Positions 6,661 through 9,882 of a stretch of 9,882 nucleotides of DNA are shown in pieces. Below the pieces are notes generated by a model that saw only the letters and a list, made by a program, of their open reading frames with translations, made no database searches and had not been told where the DNA came from. A program made the position numbers and the translations under genes. Source of the stretch: JAJPHT01 sp035526585 (GTDB lineage: Archaea > Thermoplasmatota > SW-10-69-26 > JACQPN01 > JAJPHT01); contig DATLCC010000046.1 of NCBI GenBank assembly GCA_035526585.1, forward strand, positions 1-9,882, given 5' to 3'. Every line of letters starts with the position of its first letter. The stretch's first letter is position 1.

Positions 6661-6666
6661 TCACCC
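6661..6666 (-). promoter_or_regulatory. Shine-Dalgarno site of the AbrB-like gene
   Basis: GGGTGA on the minus strand, four bases before the ATG at 6656, complementary to the archaeal 16S rRNA 3' end (CACCTCC type). It is the only clear Shine-Dalgarno site in the window and decides the start of this gene against an upstream in-frame ATG at 6758, which lies upstream of the promoter. Confidence 0.7.
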
Positions 6667-6700
6667 ACAATCTGATAGTGCGGCAGAGTGGCCCGGTGTG

Positions 6701-6713
6701 CATATACGTTTCG
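6701..6713 (-). promoter_or_regulatory. BRE/TATA promoter of the AbrB-like/coiled-coil operon
   Basis: On the minus strand CGAAAC then G then TATATG, the best TATA box in the window and the same BRE-like half as at pheT and the nucleotidyltransferase gene. Applying the 32-nt spacing seen elsewhere puts the transcript start near 6676, giving a 20-nt leader that holds the Shine-Dalgarno site. The TATA core is near-palindromic, but the AAAC half orients it to the minus strand. Confidence 0.65.
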
Positions 6714-6728
6714 CCGGCGGGCCGCCGG
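6714..6728. promoter_or_regulatory. Perfect 15-bp palindrome, possible operator
   Basis: CCGGCGG, a single G, then CCGCCGG. It directly abuts the BRE side of the operon promoter, between the two divergent genes, where a bound protein could affect both directions. GC-rich sequence makes such palindromes more likely by chance. Confidence 0.35.
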
Positions 6729-6745
6729 ACGTCGCCTGCCTCCAC

Positions 6746-6760
6746 GCTTGGACGCCAAGC
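6746..6760. repeat. Perfect 6-bp inverted repeat upstream of the cysteine-rich gene
   Basis: GCTTGG and CCAAGC around ACG. If the plus-strand transcript begins upstream, this forms a small 5'-leader hairpin 29 bp before the GTG at 6790. It could also be a protein-binding dyad paired with the palindrome at 6714-6728. Confidence 0.3.
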
Positions 6761-6789
6761 GGCTTCCGCTCGCGCGGCGCTCGGGGCGC

Positions 6790-7287
6790 GTGCGCGCCGC
6801 CCCCGGCCTCGTCCTCGCCCTCGCCCTTCTCCTCGCGCCCGCGGCGGCCGCGGGGCCCGTTGGGTGCGCCCCCGTCTACGACGTGTGCGAGGACGGCGCG
6901 GGGGGCCACGCGCGCTGCATCCAGCTCCTCGTGTGCGAGGAGTCGCGGGGCGCCTCGTGCGAGGAGCCCGGCGCGAGCGGGCGCCACGCGACGCACACCG
7001 GCACCGCCCCCTTCGAGGGGGTCGGCGTGGTCGACGCGTGCGACGACGGCGCGCGCGAGAGGACCACCTACGTCGTCCTCCCGATCCTCGTCGGCCGGAG
7101 CTCTCTGCTCGAATGGCGCACCTGGAGCGGCTCGGAGGAGGGCACGTGGATCCTCGTCACGGGAGGGACCGTGCAATACCGCGCGGACGCGGGCGGCTGC
7201 ACGACGTGGATCGCGGGTCTGCCCTTCGCATGCGCCGCTGACCCGCCCGGGCAGCCGGACGCGCGCTGGGGCGAGCTGCTTCCCTAG
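6790..7287 (+). CDS. Secreted cysteine-rich protein of unknown function
   Basis: With a GTG start at 6790 the product is 165 aa with a textbook signal peptide (MRAAPGLVLALALLLAPAAA, cleavage near 21). The mature part contains eight cysteines (about 26, 33, 43, 49, 57, 84, 137, 148), an even number consistent with four disulfides outside the cell. The remainder is beta-rich, with TYVVLPILVG, LLEWRTW and GTWILVTGG strands. An in-frame ATG at 6688 would add 34 Arg-rich residues before the signal peptide and lies upstream of the divergent promoter, so it is disfavoured. The start remains uncertain because no Shine-Dalgarno site or fixed-distance promoter is found for it. The stop TAG (7285-7287) overlaps the pheT stop on the other strand. 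I do not recognise the family. Confidence 0.75.
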   Translation: MRAAPGLVLALALLLAPAAAAGPVGCAPVYDVCEDGAGGHARCIQLLVCEESRGASCEEPGASGRHATHTGTAPFEGVGVVDACDDGARERTTYVVLPILVGRSSLLEWRTWSGSEEGTWILVTGGTVQYRADAGGCTTWIAGLPFACAADPPGQPDARWGELLP

Positions 7288-8927
7288 GCGTCCGCGTCGC
7301 GCACTTCGAGCCCAGGCCCCCTGGCCAGCGTCAGCTCGAATGCGCCCACCGGGTGCGCAAGCCCGAAGGCGTCGAGCACCGCGGGGTGCACCTCGCCGAA
7401 CACGCCCGCGCCGTTGAGCGACGCGCACCGGCCGGCCACGAACGCGGGGTCTTCCGCCTTCGCGACCTCAGCCGGCCATCCGAGGTCGCGCGCGAGCGCG
7501 AGGACGACGCCCTTCACTTCGGAGAAGTTGGAGCGACCGGCGATGATCACGCCCGCCACATGGCGCTCGTTGAGCGCCTCGCCTTCGGCGAGGCGGGTCA
7601 CCATCGCGACCTCGAAGAGCCGCTGCGGCAGGTCGCGGTGCGCGTTCTTCTTGAGGATCGCCATGAGGCCCGGCAGCAGCGTCGGCCGCAGCATCGTCGT
7701 GTCCTCCGTCACGGGATTCTTCACCTGGATCACGGGCGTGGGCGCGCGCTGCATGCGCGCGAACTGGTCGCGCTCGTTGCTGAGCGTCAGGTTCATCGTC
7801 TCGAGGAATCCGAGCCCCACGAGCGAGTCGCGCGCAAGGAGCGAGACGCGCGTCTCGGGCAGCATGCGGCCCACCGTGCGGGCCTTGAGGGGCGCGGGCG
7901 TGAGCTGCGCGATGCCGTGGCCGATGGCGACGTCCTCGACGATGTCCCACGGGTGGATGATGTCCGCGCGGTAGGGCGGGATCTGGACGAGCACGTCCTT
8001 CCCGTGCCCGCGCGCACCGTAGCCCATGCGGCGCAGCTTCTCGGCGACCTCGTCCGCGGAGAACGCGGTCCCGAGGAGCCCGTTCGCGTCGGCGACGTGG
8101 AGCGTCCGCTCCTCGGGCGTGAGCTGGGGGGAGCGGTGCCCTCCGACCTGAAGCGTCTCGAGCTTGCCCCCAGCCTCCGCGAGCGTCGTCGCGAGGATGT
8201 TCAGCGTCTTCTCCACGGCCCACTTGTCCGTGCCGGTGACGTCGAGGAAGATGTCCTTCGTGCTCGTGGTCACGGCCGTGCGGGCGGCGTTGATGATGGG
8301 CGGCAACGAGACGACCTCGCCCTTCGCGTCCACGATGATCGGCACGCGCGCGTGGCCGGCGAGGAGCGGGGCGTAGGCGATGCCCTTCTCGTGCTTCGTT
8401 AGGATCTCGCGCGGCGTCATGGCGCGCGTCTCGTACAGGGGAACGAAGTGGTGCTCGTCCATCCCCCACGTGGTGTAGGTGAACGGCGGCGCGAGCGGCT
8501 TCGCGTCGTGGATGCCGATCGCGACGCGGCGCCTGCGCGCGCCCAGCCCCCAGTGCAGGTCCTCCTGGAGGTCGATGAGCGCCTTGAGGCGCGCCTCGGT
8601 GACGTGCACGCCGCGGACGAAGGCGGCCCCGATGTGCGGGCGCACCTTCTCGACGCTCGGGTGGATCGTGACGCTCTGCCCGCTGGGAGTCGTGGCGTAT
8701 GTGTGGAGGCCCGTCTCGACGCCGTACCAGGCGCGAAGCGCGCGGGCGATCCCCTCGACCGTGAAGAGGTCGGGGCGGTCCGGGAAGAACTCGACGGCCC
8801 ACGTCTCGCCGCTCGCGTCCTCGACGTCGGCGCCGATCATCGGGATCGTCTTCGCGAGCTCCGCGCGCGGGACCTCCTTGCGCAGCAGGCGTTCGAGCTC
8901 GGCGATCTCGAACTTGATGACGGGCAC
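7284..8927 (-). CDS. pheT: Phenylalanine--tRNA ligase beta subunit, archaeal type
   Basis: PheT is the non-catalytic, tRNA-binding and editing subunit of the (alpha-beta)2 enzyme that charges tRNA-Phe. The N-terminus VPVIKFEIAELERLL matches the usual archaeal PheT start (MPxxxF), so the GTG at 8927 is chosen over an in-frame ATG at 8954. That gives 547 aa, normal for archaeal PheT. The B3/B4 region lies at about 100-260 (GIHDAKPLAPPFTYTTW, 138-154). The B5 domain is at about 272-345 with its hallmark PPYRADIIHPWDIVEDVAIGHG. The catalytic-core-like domain follows (about 355-540: GLGFLETMNLTLSN, NPVTEDTTMLRPTLLPGL, LFEVAMV). It lacks the C-terminal FDX-ACB domain of bacterial PheT. The partner pheS is not adjacent within the window. 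A promoter 32 nt upstream of the GTG supports a leaderless transcript. Confidence 0.95.
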   Translation of the reverse strand: MPVIKFEIAELERLLRKEVPRAELAKTIPMIGADVEDASGETWAVEFFPDRPDLFTVEGIARALRAWYGVETGLHTYATTPSGQSVTIHPSVEKVRPHIGAAFVRGVHVTEARLKALIDLQEDLHWGLGARRRRVAIGIHDAKPLAPPFTYTTWGMDEHHFVPLYETRAMTPREILTKHEKGIAYAPLLAGHARVPIIVDAKGEVVSLPPIINAARTAVTTSTKDIFLDVTGTDKWAVEKTLNILATTLAEAGGKLETLQVGGHRSPQLTPEERTLHVADANGLLGTAFSADEVAEKLRRMGYGARGHGKDVLVQIPPYRADIIHPWDIVEDVAIGHGIAQLTPAPLKARTVGRMLPETRVSLLARDSLVGLGFLETMNLTLSNERDQFARMQRAPTPVIQVKNPVTEDTTMLRPTLLPGLMAILKKNAHRDLPQRLFEVAMVTRLAEGEALNERHVAGVIIAGRSNFSEVKGVVLALARDLGWPAEVAKAEDPAFVAGRCASLNGAGVFGEVHPAVLDAFGLAHPVGAFELTLARGPGLEVRDADA

Positions 8928-8950
8928 GCTGCGCTGACCCCGGGGGCCGG

Positions 8951-8964
8951 GCATAAGCGTTTCC
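8951..8964 (-). promoter_or_regulatory. BRE/TATA-like promoter of pheT, leaderless
   Basis: On the minus strand GGAAAC then G then CTTATGC. The C ending AAAC is 32 nt before the GTG start at 8927. The TATA-like core GCTTATG is identical to that of the divergent HMG-CoA reductase promoter. The spacing argues for GTG 8927 as the true start, since the ATG at 8954 lies inside this element. Confidence 0.6.
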
Positions 8965-8971
8965 GGCCAAC

Positions 8972-9031
8972 GAACAACGCGGACCCGCGAACCCTCGGAG
9001 CGCCGCGCGGCTTCGTGGGTTCGCGTTGTTC
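8972..9031. repeat. Inverted repeat centred in the pheT/HMG-CoA reductase divergent spacer
   Basis: GGGTTCGCGTTGTTC (9017-9031) is matched on the left by GAACAACGCG (8972-8981) and CGCGAACCC (8986-8994), which share the CGCG and are separated by a short insertion. The result is that each promoter carries CGCGTTGTTC upstream of its TATA-like box, 13 bp upstream for pheT and 20 bp for the reductase. It could be a paired operator or activator site. Confidence 0.5.
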
Positions 9032-9045
9032 CGGGGGACGTTGCG

Positions 9046-9058
9046 CCAAAGGCTTATG
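9046..9058 (+). promoter_or_regulatory. BRE/TATA-like promoter of HMG-CoA reductase gene, leaderless
   Basis: CCAAAG then G then CTTATG. The G ending AAAG is 32 nt before the ATG at 9083, and the CTT core starts 30 nt before it, exactly as in pheT and the nucleotidyltransferase gene. No Shine-Dalgarno site lies before the ATG. Confidence 0.6.
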
Positions 9059-9082
9059 GAGTCGGCAGCCTCGTGAAAGACG

Positions 9083-9882
9083 ATGACGTCGCGGCTGCCC
9101 GGCTTCCACAAGCTGAGCGCAGGCGAGCGCCGAGCCGCGATCGCGCGCGAGACGGGCGTGAGCGTCGACGAGCTCGCGGCGCTCGAGGCGCCCCTGCCGC
9201 ACGCGGTGCGCGACGCGCTCGTCGAGAACGTCGTGGGCGGCTACACGCTCCCCATCGGGATCGCGACCAACTTCCGCGTGAACGGGCGCGACGTGCTCGT
9301 GCCGATGGCGGTGGAGGAATCGAGCGTCGTCGCCGCCGCGAGCCACGGCGCGAAGATGGCGCGCGACGCGGGCGGATTCCACGCGCGCGCGAGCGAGCCG
9401 GTCATGGTCGCGCAGGTGCAGCTCGTGGACGTGCCCGACTTCGGCGTCGCGCAGCGCAACCTCTACGCCGTCGCGGACGACCTCGCGCGGCTCGCGGGCG
9501 ACGCCGCCGCTGGGCTCGCGAAGCGGGGCGGAGGCTATCGCGGCTTCAAGGTGCGCACGCTCGACACGGACGCCGGGAAGTGCCTCGTCGTCCACCTCCT
9601 CGTCGACGTGCGCGACGCGATGGGCGCGAACGCCGTCAACACGGTCGCCGAGGCCGTCGCGCCGCTTCTGGCGGAGGTCACGGGCGGCCGCCCGCTCCTT
9701 CGTATCCTCACGAACCTCTCCGACGAGCGCACCGTCGCCGTCTCGGCGAGCTTCGACGTCGGCGGCGCCGACGTCGCCCGCGACATCCTGCGCGCGTGGG
9801 CATTCGCCGACGCCGACCCGTACCGCGCCGCGACGCACAACAAGGGCGTGATGAACGGCATCGACGCCGTCGTCATGGCGAC
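9083..9882 (+). CDS. Hydroxymethylglutaryl-CoA reductase, class II (3' end beyond window)
   Basis: 266 residues are visible of an expected roughly 400-430. HMG-CoA reductase makes mevalonate from HMG-CoA, the committed step to archaeal isoprenoid lipids. Class II signatures are clear: ENVVGGYTLPIGIATNF (48-64), whose Glu is the catalytic acid of the family, PMAVEESSVVAAAS (74-87), the dinucleotide-binding motif DAMGANAVNT (178-187) and HNKGVMNGID (252-261) with the catalytic Lys at about 254. The catalytic Asp and His lie beyond the window edge. Class II enzymes are typical of bacteria and of some archaea (Thermoplasmata, Archaeoglobus), whereas most archaea use class I. Despite the bacterial 'degradative' label, here it is most likely the biosynthetic enzyme. 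Cofactor preference (NADH or NADPH) cannot be read from this part. The ATG is supported by a promoter at the fixed distance. Confidence 0.94.
   Translation, partial: MTSRLPGFHKLSAGERRAAIARETGVSVDELAALEAPLPHAVRDALVENVVGGYTLPIGIATNFRVNGRDVLVPMAVEESSVVAAASHGAKMARDAGGFHARASEPVMVAQVQLVDVPDFGVAQRNLYAVADDLARLAGDAAAGLAKRGGGYRGFKVRTLDTDAGKCLVVHLLVDVRDAMGANAVNTVAEAVAPLLAEVTGGRPLLRILTNLSDERTVAVSASFDVGGADVARDILRAWAFADADPYRAATHNKGVMNGIDAVVMA

Noticed and set aside
6688..6789. ATG at 6688 as start of the cysteine-rich protein
   Set aside because: It adds an Arg-rich stretch ahead of a complete signal peptide and lies upstream of the divergent promoter.
8928..8954. ATG at 8954 as start of pheT
   Set aside because: It falls inside the promoter element, and the nine extra residues precede the usual archaeal PheT N-terminus, which begins at GTG 8927.

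Overview
The window is about 9.9 kb of very GC-rich, gene-dense DNA that looks archaeal, most likely a member of Thermoplasmatota (inference). The support is an archaeal-type PheT without a C-terminal anticodon-binding extension, a class II HMG-CoA reductase of the sort found in Thermoplasmata and Archaeoglobus, and archaeal promoters. Four genes have a BRE/TATA-like element at the same distance from the start codon, which implies leaderless mRNAs. A fifth has the same element followed by a short leader with a Shine-Dalgarno site. The taxonomic call needs a database search.

Layout: 1-501 (+) is the 3' end of a BNR/Asp-box (sialidase-fold) protein. It converges with no spacer on 502-2517 (-), a secreted FG-GAP beta-propeller protein with two tandem C-terminal repeat domains. 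Divergent from that is 2627-3634 (+), a mannose-1-phosphate guanylyltransferase-like sugar nucleotidyltransferase, followed by a 59-aa alpha/beta protein (3721-3900, +). A 122-bp hairpin-rich spacer separates it from 4023-5711 (-), an ABC1/UbiB atypical kinase with two C-terminal membrane helices. Upstream of the kinase is a two-gene operon (6656 to 5755, -): a small protein with an AbrB-like N-terminus, then a coiled-coil protein. Divergent from these is 6790-7287 (+), a secreted cysteine-rich protein of unknown function, whose stop overlaps that of pheT (7284-8927, -). pheT is divergent from the HMG-CoA reductase gene (9083 to the window edge, +), and the 155-bp spacer between them is unusually symmetric.

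Functionally this is a mix of core metabolism (mevalonate pathway, tRNA charging, GDP-sugar supply for glycans or dolichol-linked sugars) and cell-surface proteins. The most intriguing unit is the AbrB-like/coiled-coil pair beside the UbiB kinase. Its layout recalls haloarchaeal phaR-phaP (polyhydroxyalkanoate granule regulator and phasin), but that link is a hypothesis. No stretch longer than 160 bases lacks a gene. I see no tRNA, rRNA, CRISPR array, insertion sequence or transposase.
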